The notes: generated by a model from the letters alone, not told the origin. A stretch of DNA of 35,672 nt from Dysgonamonadaceae bacterium (GCA_028696875.1 JAQVGF010000001.1:1-35672), one strand, 5' to 3'. Shown: positions 28,198 to 35,666, counted from the stretch's first letter. Numbers and translations: made by a program.

Positions 28198-28310
28198 CGC
28201 ATAGTGGCCATTAACGCAAGAGAAACAAGCACAAATTTAGGATGCAGCGAATCTGTTTTTACGGTCATATTATGCGTAATGAAAAATCATTATAAAAATA
28301 TTCAACAATG

Positions 28311-28430
28311 AGTCTACTCCGATAAATCCTCTGGGACTTTAGCTGAGTGCTGATTATTAGTCTTTTCCCTTCAGGGACAATGGGCAGGAAGAATCTAATA
28401 CTCAGCAATTGAGGGTTTTCAGAGTAGGCT
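28311..28430. ncRNA. Near-complete 120-base hairpin, candidate structured RNA (6S-like shape)
   Basis: The two halves pair almost throughout. 28311-28322 pairs with 28419-28430 (one G-T wobble, one mismatch). After one bulged T, 28324-28331 pairs with 28411-28418. An asymmetric internal loop follows (10 bases against 4), then 28342-28348 with 28400-28406 (GCTGAGT/ACTCAGC), a 7-base bulge, and 28356-28360 with 28395-28399; CCCTTCAGGG can close near the tip. Long stems broken by one large bubble recall 6S RNA, but a palindromic mobile repeat is an alternative. Wobble pairs slightly favour the + strand; a weak promoter-like ATTG-N17-TATATTG lies on the minus strand at its outer edge. Confidence 0.4.
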
Positions 28431-28477
28431 TAACAATATATTGAACAGAATCCATTACAATGGACGGATGATATGTT

Positions 28478-28891
28478 TTACACCTCATAATACAACAAAT
28501 CCCTTAATTCATCATATCCCAGTTTTTTCGCCAATTCGTAGGTGTTTTCGTAACATGCCATTCGGTAATAATTCAAACGATTGAAAGAGGCAAGCAATCC
28601 TTCATCTTTTACTTCTTGAGGAATCTGCTGTGATGATATTTCTTTTAAATTCTCAATCATTTCCTGAGCCACAGAGTCTGTGGTGTTACCCGGATTTACA
28701 CCTTTCTCTCCTAATGCTTCTTGCAGAAGTTCAAATTGTTTTTTGGTTTCTTTGGCAAGTTCTACTGCTATTTGCAGAAGATCTTGGTCTTCTATTTCTT
28801 CTTGTACAGCTTCAAATATTTCTGCACACTCTTTTTCCAGAGCATATAGATTTTTGAATTCGCTGTTAAATAAATCAGTTAGATTGTTCAT
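28478..28891 (-). CDS. DUF892 (YciF-like) ferritin-fold protein, short form
   Basis: A 137-residue helical protein of the DUF892/YciE-YciF family, a ferritin-like four-helix fold linked in enterobacteria to stress responses. The N-terminal signature NLTDLFNSEFKNLYALEKE matches the family opening, followed by KETKKQFELLQEALGEKGV, and later NRLNYYRMACYENTYELAKKLGYDELRDLL as in YciF. The protein stops at YYEV just where relatives continue into the last helix, about 25-30 residues that carry further acidic ligands, so it is either a short variant or truncated at the 3' end. It lies 147 bases downstream of the Crp/Fnr gene on the same strand; co-transcription is possible but not shown. Confidence 0.8.
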   Translation of the reverse strand: MNNLTDLFNSEFKNLYALEKECAEIFEAVQEEIEDQDLLQIAVELAKETKKQFELLQEALGEKGVNPGNTTDSVAQEMIENLKEISSQQIPQEVKDEGLLASFNRLNYYRMACYENTYELAKKLGYDELRDLLYYEV

Positions 28892-29038
28892 GAGAAATGT
28901 TTTTTTTAATGTGTTGTGTGCTGTATATGCAACAAGAAACTAATGGTAATGTTTAAATAAATACACATGTTGTGACGCTCCATACGGACGTCTAATTGAT
29001 TGAGAATACCCGTAAAAAGTGTTTCTCCCAGCCATTTA

Positions 29039-29716
29039 TCAGCCATTACTACTAATTAATTGCAGTGATTTCTTATTTAGAATTTTCACTTTCCTTCCTT
29101 TCATTTCTATAATATTGTCGTTAATGAACTCCGAAAGCAATCGGTTTATGCTCTCGCGACTGGCATCTACTAAATTTCCGATATCGGATTGAGATATAGG
29201 AAGTGTGAAGGAGTCCGATTCAAAAATATTGTCAGATAAATCAAGAAAAACATCTGCCAGATTGCCGCGCGTTTGTTTTTGGGCACGGTTGGCGCATCGA
29301 TGATAAGATTCTAACTCGCTTTTACTCAATTCCTGAATAATATAGGCTGAAAAGTTATTGTTTTCCTCTAAAACTTTCCTAAACAGATTGATATCGATAA
29401 AACATGCTTCAGAATCCAGTATAGCGGTAACGGAGTATTGGTTTATTTTGTTGCCAAAAGTGGTGGGCAATCCCAAATAAGTGGGAGCTTTAATAAGTCG
29501 CACAATTTGTTCGTTATAAGGTCCGGTGATATGAACTTTCACTAAACCTTCACGCAAGAAAACCACATTAGTGGAAAACATCCCTTGATGTATAATAGTG
29601 GAATCTTTCTTGAATTTCACCACGGCGTGGTTCTTTCCAAGCTGTTCCAACTGACGATCTTTCAGGGTGCGCATCGATTTCATTACGCAGTCACAATTTG
29701 CACATTCTTCTTTCAT
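29039..29716 (-). CDS. Crp/Fnr-family transcription regulator with N-terminal cysteine cluster
   Basis: A 225-residue regulator with a cyclic-nucleotide-binding-like beta roll (about 22-120), a dimerization helix (about 121-145) and a C-terminal winged helix (about 150-215). The recognition helix reads DASRESINRLLSEF, near the FNR SRETVSRLL type but with Asn191 where FNR has Ser. Cys5, Cys8 and Cys10 at the N-terminus plus Cys105 in the beta roll could hold an oxygen-sensitive iron-sulfur cluster as in FNR, although the spacing is tighter. It is divergent from the DsrE2-TusA-Qmo-like operon, and a Crp-type palindrome overlaps its own promoter. It is a likely redox or oxygen sensor for that operon. 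Confidence 0.92.
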   Translation of the reverse strand: MKEECANCDCVMKSMRTLKDRQLEQLGKNHAVVKFKKDSTIIHQGMFSTNVVFLREGLVKVHITGPYNEQIVRLIKAPTYLGLPTTFGNKINQYSVTAILDSEACFIDINLFRKVLEENNNFSAYIIQELSKSELESYHRCANRAQKQTRGNLADVFLDLSDNIFESDSFTLPISQSDIGNLVDASRESINRLLSEFINDNIIEMKGRKVKILNKKSLQLISSNG

Positions 29717-29720
29717 ACTA

Positions 29721-29728
29721 CAAAAATA
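29721..29728 (-). promoter_or_regulatory. -7 element (TATTTTTG on the minus strand) of the Crp/Fnr gene
   Basis: An exact TAnnTTTG match on the minus strand that ends 4 bases before the Crp/Fnr start codon at 29716, implying a leaderless or nearly leaderless mRNA. An ATTG lies 21 bases upstream at about the -33 position. The Crp-type palindrome at 29737-29750 falls between the two elements. Confidence 0.5.
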
Positions 29729-29736
29729 ATAAAAAA

Positions 29737-29751
29737 GTGATACAAGTCACA
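29737..29751. promoter_or_regulatory. Crp/Fnr-type palindromic operator (GTGA-N6-TCAC)
   Basis: GTGA TACAAG TCAC is a perfect symmetric match to the inner part of the Crp consensus TGTGA-N6-TCACA. It lies between the -33-like and -7 elements of the divergent Crp/Fnr gene, where binding would repress it. The right half plus flank, GTCACAA, recurs at 29773-29779, nearer the operon start, as a possible second half-site. Confidence 0.6.
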
Positions 29752-29845
29752 ATATAATGTATTATTGTTCACGTCACAAAATAAAAATAATAGAGAAATA
29801 ATTCTTTAATTTGCATTATAATAATTCAGAAAATAAAAGACATAT

Positions 29846-30412
29846 ATGGAGAATTTAAAAGAGATAACTATGGAGAAGCTTTTAACGGAACTAAAAACCC
29901 TGAAAGCAAAGACCGACGATATGGAAGATTCCCGTAAAGATCAACTATCCATTGCCATTATATCCGGCGATATGGATAAGATTATGGCGACCATGATTGT
30001 GGCATTAGCGGCTGCCGCCATGGATTCGCAAGTGAAACTGTTTTTCTCTTTTTGGGCAATTGGCGCATTGCGCGATCCTAAAAAACAGGGAAAAGGGAAA
30101 AATTTTATATCGAAAATGTTTGGAATGATGTTACCCAAAGGGCGGAACAAGTTGAAACTGTCTAAATTCAATATGCTTGGTATGGGACCGTTGATGATGA
30201 AAGGATTGATGAAACAACAAAATGTGCTTTCGTTAGACGAAATGTTTAAACAAGCAGGTGAACTCGGAATAGAAATTACTGTTTGCGAAATGACGATGAA
30301 TTTGATGGGTTTCAAAAAGGAAGAGATGATTGATTATCCGCATCTTAGTTATGCAGGAGCCACTACGTTTATTGTGGATGCCGGTGAGAGCAGTATGCAA
30401 TGGATGATTTAA
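29846..30412 (+). CDS. DsrE2-like DsrE/DsrF/DrsH family protein
   Basis: A 188-residue protein of the DsrE2/peroxiredoxin-like branch of the DsrE family, whose members take part in sulfane-sulfur transfer with TusA and rhodanese proteins. A short N-terminal helical region is followed by LSIAIISGDMDKIMATMIVALAAAAM (35-59), which is the first Rossmann-like strand and a hydrophobic helix, then VKLFFSFWAIGALRD, a Lys- and Met-rich loop, and EITVCEMTMNLMGFKKEE. Cys147 there is the conserved family cysteine. It is the first gene of the + strand operon facing the Crp/Fnr gene; the nearest -7 match is imperfect (TTAATTTG at 29806). An alternative ATG at 29870 would remove 8 residues. Confidence 0.85.
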   Translation: MENLKEITMEKLLTELKTLKAKTDDMEDSRKDQLSIAIISGDMDKIMATMIVALAAAAMDSQVKLFFSFWAIGALRDPKKQGKGKNFISKMFGMMLPKGRNKLKLSKFNMLGMGPLMMKGLMKQQNVLSLDEMFKQAGELGIEITVCEMTMNLMGFKKEEMIDYPHLSYAGATTFIVDAGESSMQWMI

Positions 30413-30505
30413 AACAGATTAGCTTTCCATGCAAATTCGAATTAGAAATAAAGAAACAGAATTTTAAAGATATTAAATTAATTAACTACTAAAAAGTAAA
30501 GTATT

Positions 30506-30757
30506 ATGACAACAGATGCATTAAGTGGAATAACAGTAGCAAAATCAGTAGATGCACGCGGAACAGCATGCCCCGGACCACTCTTAGAAGCTAAGAGAGC
30601 AATTGGAACAATTAATAGTGGTGACGTAATGGAAATTCTTTCGGCAGACGAAGGAACAAAACAAGATATTCCGAAATGGTGCAAGAAGCAAGGTCATGAG
30701 TATCTTGGGAGTGCCGAAGAAAACGGATACTTCAAAGTATATATGAAAAAGAAATAA
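30506..30757 (+). CDS. tusA: TusA-family sulfur carrier protein
   Basis: An 83-residue TusA-type sulfur carrier. SVDARGTACPGPLLEAKRAI contains the family CPGP motif, and Cys22 is the sulfur-carrying residue. The beta-alpha fold continues with GDVMEILSADEGTKQDIPKWCKKQGHEYLGSAEENGYFKVYMKKK, the usual TusA ending. It lies 93 bases after the DsrE2-like gene and 79 before the MvhD-like gene. TusA with DsrE proteins and Hdr-like proteins is the pairing found in sulfur-oxidizing and other sulfur-handling pathways, which suggests that it passes sulfane sulfur to or from the complex encoded downstream rather than serving only tRNA thiolation. Confidence 0.93.
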   Translation: MTTDALSGITVAKSVDARGTACPGPLLEAKRAIGTINSGDVMEILSADEGTKQDIPKWCKKQGHEYLGSAEENGYFKVYMKKK

Positions 30758-30836
30758 GAATTTCTTGGCGGCGTTTAGTACACAAAAAACAGTGAGCTGA
30801 TACTAAGCAAAGTGAAGAATTTAATCTAATTCTATT

Positions 30837-31247
30837 ATGACCCAATCATTCAACAAAAACGCGAAAATACTCGTGTTTTCCACTGAGAAGATTTCAGATC
30901 CCGCCATTGATATGGCGGGACTGATGAAATTGCATTATCCGCCAACTGTTTATACCATTACTGTGCCTTGTTCAAGCGGTATAAAACCGAGTTGGATAAT
31001 GCATGCTTATGAAAAGGGATTTGATGGTGTTTTTATCGCTGCTGACGGAACCGATTGTGTGTTCGGCGAAACGTGCACCCAAAAAACAGGTAATGTGGTG
31101 AGCATGGCTCATGATCAAATGAAAGAAAAAGAGATTGATCCCGCCCGGTTGCGCATGGCTGCAATTTGTTCAGTTTGCAGTGAAGCATTTGTGAAACAGG
31201 TACGCAGTTTTAACGATTATCTGATAAAGACATTACATGCAGAATAA
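30837..31247 (+). CDS. MvhD/FlpD-like iron-sulfur protein (matches the C-terminal domain of QmoB)
   Basis: A 136-residue protein of the hydrogenase delta-subunit (MvhD/FlpD, PF02662) family. These small domains carry electrons to HdrA. The body fits: LKLHYPPTVYTITVPCSSGI-type strand with Cys45, then GFDGVFIAADGTDCVFGETC with Cys74 and Cys80, and RLRMAAICSVCSEAF with Cys111 and Cys114. The N-terminal CxxC of archaeal MvhD is replaced by STEKISDPAIDMAG, close to the version I recall at the C-terminus of QmoB. The gene therefore seems to supply, as a separate subunit, the part missing from the 574-residue HdrA-like protein at 32598. It lies 49 bases upstream of the first HdrA-like gene. Confidence 0.8.
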   Translation: MTQSFNKNAKILVFSTEKISDPAIDMAGLMKLHYPPTVYTITVPCSSGIKPSWIMHAYEKGFDGVFIAADGTDCVFGETCTQKTGNVVSMAHDQMKEKEIDPARLRMAAICSVCSEAFVKQVRSFNDYLIKTLHAE

Positions 31248-31296
31248 AAAAATGTTAGAGCAGCCATTTTGAATTTCTCTTACAAAGACTATTATA

Positions 31297-32601
31297 ATGA
31301 AAGAACCAAAAATTATAGAATACGATGCGCTTGTAATAGGAGCGGGAATTGCCGGTGGCGAAACTGCTCTAAATCTCGCTAACACGGGATACAAGGTATT
31401 ATTGGTAGAAAAAGATCACTCTCTTGGAGGAAAAATGATCTTGTTAAGCAAGGTTTTTCCTACGCTGGATTGTGCTGCTTGTATCACCACACCTAAAGTG
31501 TCGGAAATTGCGCGTCATAAAAACATTACTGTTTTCACAGAAAGTGAAGTAACGAACATAAGCAAAGAGTCTGCAAACAATTTCGTGGCACAGATAACGA
31601 AAAAACCGCGTTATGTGCACGTGGATGATTGCACCGCATGTCAATTATGCGAACAAGCTTGCCCCGTTAGTGTACAAGATGAATATCAATATGGACTTAT
31701 TGGGCGCAAAGCGGCTTATATTCCTTTCAGCATTGCTAATCCTAAAGCGGCTGTTATCGATATAGAAAATTGCACATTGTGTGGTGCTTGCGAACGCGTA
31801 TGCCCAACCCAATGTATCGATTTCACAATGGAAACCGAATACTATGAACTACACACCAAAACTGTGGTATTGGCTACCGGATTCACTCTTTTTGATCCGA
31901 TAGAAATACCACGATACGGATATGGGCGATATAAAAACGTAATCACATCCATGCAAATGGAGCGCGAGATCGCGCCTACGCGTCCATACAACACTATTCT
32001 TCGACCGGGCGATGGGAAAGTGCCCGATAGAATTGCGTATGTACTTTGTGCAGGATCGCGAGACAATACTGTAGGTAATCCCAATTGTTCGCAAATTTGC
32101 TGTATGTATTCTATTAAACAAGCTCAATTGTTAATGGGAGCATTGCCAATGGCGGACATAACCATTTACTATATCAACATCCGTTCCTTTGGAAAAGGAT
32201 TCGAAGAATTCTACCAACAAGCAAAAAGTATGGGAGTGGAGTTTGTGAAAGGAAAGATAGGAGAGATAACCGAGAAAGACAACGGAGACCTTATTTTGAG
32301 GTATGAAGATATTAACGAAGGAGTTGTGAAGGAAGCTGAACACGATATGGCGGTGCTTTCCGTAGGTGTGAGATCCAATCCTACTATTGGCAAAATATTT
32401 AATAATGGTGCGTTAAAATTCGATCCGCTCAATTTTGTGGCACAGGAGGATTTAATGGGCAGCCCGTCAAAAACAAGCATTAAGGGTGTATTTGTAGCCG
32501 GAACGGCTACGGGGCCAATGGATATTCCCGATTCCATTCTTTCGGCCGGATCGGCAGCTTCAGAAGCAATCAGTTATTTAACACAACATCAAGAGGTATG
32601 A
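31297..32601 (+). CDS. HdrA-like FAD and iron-sulfur oxidoreductase, QmoA-like
   Basis: A 434-residue flavoprotein. The FAD-binding motif GAGIAGG starts at residue 15, with VEKDHSLGGKM following. PTLDCAACI has Cys59 and Cys62. An inserted dicluster ferredoxin domain has Cys112/115/118/122 and Cys159/162/165/169, each CxxCxxCxxxCP, so two [4Fe-4S] clusters. The HdrA signature YVLCAGSRD...CSQICCMYSIKQA (Cys251, 264, 268, 269) marks the unusual HdrA cluster site. The C-terminus GVFVAGTATGPMDIPDSILSAGSAA is the usual FAD-domain end. The short length and lack of an N-terminal extension suit QmoA. Its stop overlaps the next start by 4 bases (ATGA), so the two are translationally coupled. Confidence 0.9.
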   Translation: MKEPKIIEYDALVIGAGIAGGETALNLANTGYKVLLVEKDHSLGGKMILLSKVFPTLDCAACITTPKVSEIARHKNITVFTESEVTNISKESANNFVAQITKKPRYVHVDDCTACQLCEQACPVSVQDEYQYGLIGRKAAYIPFSIANPKAAVIDIENCTLCGACERVCPTQCIDFTMETEYYELHTKTVVLATGFTLFDPIEIPRYGYGRYKNVITSMQMEREIAPTRPYNTILRPGDGKVPDRIAYVLCAGSRDNTVGNPNCSQICCMYSIKQAQLLMGALPMADITIYYINIRSFGKGFEEFYQQAKSMGVEFVKGKIGEITEKDNGDLILRYEDINEGVVKEAEHDMAVLSVGVRSNPTIGKIFNNGALKFDPLNFVAQEDLMGSPSKTSIKGVFVAGTATGPMDIPDSILSAGSAASEAISYLTQHQEV

Positions 32602-34322
32602 AAGAAAGAATAGGAGTATATATATGTCATTGCGGCGGCAACATATCCGACTATGTAGATGTGGAAAAAGTACGTCAGGCAGTGCAAGACGATGAAGGAG
32701 TGGTATTGGCTAAAACTACGGTGTTTGCTTGTTCCGACAGTAATCAAACCGATATGGTAAATGACATTAAGGAACACAATTTGGATGGCGTTATTGTCTC
32801 TTCATGTTCGCCGAAACTGCATCTTACTACGTTTCGCGATGTTACTGAACGAGGTGAACTGAACAAATACACGTATGTGCATGCTAATATTCGCGAACAG
32901 GTATCGTGGGCGCATTCCGATGATAAGATAGGAGCAACCGAAAAAGCGATTCATGTTGTAAAAGCGGCAATTGCCAAATCAAGATATGCCAAACCTTTGT
33001 ATCCCAATCAGTTTGAGGCAGAAAAAACCATTGCTGTTATTGGAGCGGGCATCGCAGGTTTAAAAGCAGCTATCTCGCTATCTGATAAGAATTCCAATGT
33101 TGTACTTATTGAAAAGGAAAACAGAGTGGGTGGACACACGGCAACGTGGGGCAGTCTGTTTATGACTGATGAAAGAGGGAGTGAATTAATTGATCGAATA
33201 TACAGCGATTTATCGCAACGCGAGAATGTTTTCATTCTTACCGGATCGGAAGTGATCTCTTCGAAAGGGAGCATTGGCAACTTCACGCTCAAAATAAGAA
33301 AAAAGCCTCAAATAGCAGGCGATCCTGTTGAAACAATGGAGATAAACGTAGGATCGATTGTAGTTGCTACTGGGTTTGAACATTATTCACCGGAAGAAGG
33401 CGAATTCGCATTTGCACAAAATGAAGCTGTTATAACGCTACCTAATTTTAAACAATTGGTAGACGAGTCATCCGGAAAAGTGTTGGAATATAATGGAAAG
33501 AAAATAAAGAATATAGCTTACGTATATTGCGTGGGAAGTCGCCAGACGGAAGGTGAGAATAAATATTGTTCGCGTTACTGCTGTACATCTGTTATTCACA
33601 CAGCCATTGAAACGAAAAAGAAATTCAAAGGCATTCAGAACATCCATCTCAATAGAGGAATCCGAACGTACGGAAAACAGGAGCTTCTCTACGCCGAATC
33701 GCTTCAAATGGGTGATCTCTATCTTCAATTTAACGACGATACACCACCCGAAATACGCAATGAAGGAAAGAAAACGGTTGTAACGGTAAAAGATATTCTT
33801 TCAGCCGGGAGAGAGCTGGAAATGGAAGTAGATTTGGTTGTGCTTGTAACCGGAATGGTTCCTCGCAAAGATCAATCTATTGGGAAAATGCTTAAATTAC
33901 CCAAAGGACGTGATAAATTCTACAACGAAGTACACATGAAATTACGCCCTGTGGAAACCGTCATAGATGGTATAACCATTGCAGGAACATGTCAAGGACC
34001 AAAAAACATTAGTGAGTCTGTGAACTCGGCACTATCGGCTGCCACCAAATCATTTTCTTATGTCAGCAAAGGAACGCTCGAAACGGAACCTATTGTGGCA
34101 GAAGTGGATCATGAAGTGTGCTCGTGGTGCGGAAAATGTGCCGAGGCGTGTCCTTTTGATGCGATAGAGAAACAGGAAGTGAATGGCAAAGAAGTTGCTG
34201 TTATAAATACGTCGGTATGTAAAGGTTGCGGAATGTGCACTCCCGTTTGTCCCGTAGACGCCATCGATCTGATTGGCTACACCAGCGAAGAAATGAAGAG
34301 TATGATTGAAGTATTGGCTTAA
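32598..34322 (+). CDS. HdrA-like FAD and iron-sulfur oxidoreductase, QmoB-like without its MvhD domain
   Basis: A 574-residue HdrA-family flavoprotein. The N-terminal domain (about 1-135) has the HdrA opening IGVYICHCGGNISDYVD with Cys10 and Cys12, then Cys45 and VSSCSPKLH with Cys70. The FAD motif GAGIAG is at 149-154, with IEKENRVGGHTATW after it. The HdrA signature is YVYCVGSR with Cys311 and CSRYCCT with Cys324, 328 and 329. A C-terminal 2x[4Fe-4S] domain has Cys508/511/514/518 and Cys541/544/547/551. QmoB of sulfate reducers is about 750 residues because an MvhD domain follows; here that domain is missing and a matching protein is encoded at 30837. Confidence 0.9.
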   Translation: MKERIGVYICHCGGNISDYVDVEKVRQAVQDDEGVVLAKTTVFACSDSNQTDMVNDIKEHNLDGVIVSSCSPKLHLTTFRDVTERGELNKYTYVHANIREQVSWAHSDDKIGATEKAIHVVKAAIAKSRYAKPLYPNQFEAEKTIAVIGAGIAGLKAAISLSDKNSNVVLIEKENRVGGHTATWGSLFMTDERGSELIDRIYSDLSQRENVFILTGSEVISSKGSIGNFTLKIRKKPQIAGDPVETMEINVGSIVVATGFEHYSPEEGEFAFAQNEAVITLPNFKQLVDESSGKVLEYNGKKIKNIAYVYCVGSRQTEGENKYCSRYCCTSVIHTAIETKKKFKGIQNIHLNRGIRTYGKQELLYAESLQMGDLYLQFNDDTPPEIRNEGKKTVVTVKDILSAGRELEMEVDLVVLVTGMVPRKDQSIGKMLKLPKGRDKFYNEVHMKLRPVETVIDGITIAGTCQGPKNISESVNSALSAATKSFSYVSKGTLETEPIVAEVDHEVCSWCGKCAEACPFDAIEKQEVNGKEVAVINTSVCKGCGMCTPVCPVDAIDLIGYTSEEMKSMIEVLA

Positions 34323-34326
34323 AATT

Positions 34327-34605
34327 ATGAAAGTAGAAGCAAGAAAAACAGCAAAATATCTGCGGGACAAACAAGGCGTTCCCGAAAAAGCGAAAGAGGA
34401 ACTGAAGGAATATAATCGAATAAAAAAGGCAATTACCGGTGCGTTGAAAGACGAAGAACTAACAATTGCTCAATTATCGGAGAAGCTTCAAATGCCCAAA
34501 CCGGAGGTTACGTATTATCTTTTGTCGTTGGTGAAATATGGTATTGTAGCAATTGGAGAAATTGACGATATGGATGAGTATTACTCTTATAAATTAGTGA
34601 AATAA
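34327..34605 (+). CDS. Small winged-helix-like protein inside the Qmo-like operon
   Basis: A 92-residue protein between the QmoB-like and QmoC-like genes. I start it at the ATG at 34327, four bases after the preceding stop; an in-frame ATG at 34306 would overlap the upstream gene. Its stop overlaps the start of the next gene by one base (TAATG). Residues about 35-92 read as a helix-turn-helix: ITGALKDEELTIAQLSEKLQMPKPEVTYYLLSLVKYGIVAIG, with a wing and a DDMDEYYSYKL end. The N-terminus is basic and helical. It has no cysteine for a cluster. It could be a DNA-binding regulator, or a structural subunit in which the fold serves protein contact. I do not know a named family. Confidence 0.75.
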   Translation: MKVEARKTAKYLRDKQGVPEKAKEELKEYNRIKKAITGALKDEELTIAQLSEKLQMPKPEVTYYLLSLVKYGIVAIGEIDDMDEYYSYKLVK

Positions 34606-35666
34606 TGGCAACAAGAATAAACCCAAGATTTTCGGAAGAGTTAAAAAAATACGGTGCAATTAATATGAATGCATGTTACAATTGTGGAACATGTACTGCC
34701 GTATGTTCATTGTCAACAACAGACGATTCGTTTCCGCGCGAAATGGTGCGTTTAAGCGTTCTGGGACTTGAAGACGATATCAAAACATCGCTCAAGCCGT
34801 GGGAGTGTTATTATTGTGGAGAGTGCACAACCAATTGTCCACAAACAGCAAATCCGGGCGAACTGATGATGTCGCTCCGCAGATGGTTAACTGCCAAATA
34901 CGATTGGACCGGACTTTCCGGACTGTTGTACAAGTCGATGTCACTAACTCTTTTTGCAATGCTATTAGTTTTTGCCGGAGTATTATACTTCGCCAATTCG
35001 GTTAATTTCAATTTGGAACAGATGCTTCACACCGGACATATTTTCGAGATGGTTGCTATTGGCACAATTATGTTTGTGATATTTGTTCCCAATTTGCTAC
35101 GCATGTGGAACTTTACTGTGCTCAAAGCAGGCGTGAAAGCGCCTTTTAAAACGTATGTTACAGCATTGAGCGACCTTTTTGTACATATGTTTACTCAAAA
35201 GCGATCAAAAGATTGTGATGAAGATGATTCTTTCAGATGGTTAGAACACTTTATACTTGTACTTTCGTACTTGTCGTTGCTCTTTACCACCGTTTTTCTG
35301 AATTGGTTTGGCACGGGAAGCATACTTATTATCATTTTTGGTTACATCGTTAGTTTTTTGATTTTTGTGGTTACCGTAGATTTTGTGAGTAGTCGCATGA
35401 AGAAGAAAAAATCATTGAATAAATTTTCCCAGCCGTCGGATTGGTTTTTTGTAATCTGGCTGTTGTTGATGGGAATCACAGCTTTTATGGTACGCTTGTT
35501 CATCGATCTCAACATTCTTGAATCAAACAAATGGATGTATATTTTGCATCTTACGGTGTTAGCACAATGGGCGCTTATTATTGTTCCATTTGGAAAATGG
35601 ACGCATTTCTTATATCGCTCGTTTGCAATGTATTTTTCGAAAGTAAAAAGTATGGCATTAGAATAG
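34605..35666 (+). CDS. QmoC-like HdrC-HdrE fusion: membrane quinone-linked iron-sulfur subunit
   Basis: A 353-residue fusion. The N-terminal HdrC-like domain (about 1-95) has two [4Fe-4S] motifs: Cys24/27/30/34 (CYNCGTCTAVC) and Cys68/71/74/78 (CYYCGECTTNC). About six transmembrane helices follow (near 108-130, 148-168, 215-235, 238-262, 278-300 and 311-331). His145, His194, His215 and His315 are candidates for heme b ligands as in HdrE and NarI-like subunits. This domain order and length match QmoC, which exchanges electrons with menaquinone. It anchors the soluble HdrA-like and MvhD-like proteins of the operon to the membrane. The gene ends 6 bases before the end of the window, so later operon members cannot be excluded. 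Confidence 0.9.
   Translation: MATRINPRFSEELKKYGAINMNACYNCGTCTAVCSLSTTDDSFPREMVRLSVLGLEDDIKTSLKPWECYYCGECTTNCPQTANPGELMMSLRRWLTAKYDWTGLSGLLYKSMSLTLFAMLLVFAGVLYFANSVNFNLEQMLHTGHIFEMVAIGTIMFVIFVPNLLRMWNFTVLKAGVKAPFKTYVTALSDLFVHMFTQKRSKDCDEDDSFRWLEHFILVLSYLSLLFTTVFLNWFGTGSILIIIFGYIVSFLIFVVTVDFVSSRMKKKKSLNKFSQPSDWFFVIWLLLMGITAFMVRLFIDLNILESNKWMYILHLTVLAQWALIIVPFGKWTHFLYRSFAMYFSKVKSMALE

Noticed and set aside
28680-28943. 87-residue + strand frame antisense to the DUF892 gene
   Set aside because: Cys/Ser-rich shadow of a Glu/Lys/Gln-rich helical protein; the minus frame shows the family signature.
32211-32537. 108-residue minus-strand frame in the first HdrA-like gene
   Set aside because: Antisense to a conserved FAD-domain region; Ser/Pro-rich translation without family features.
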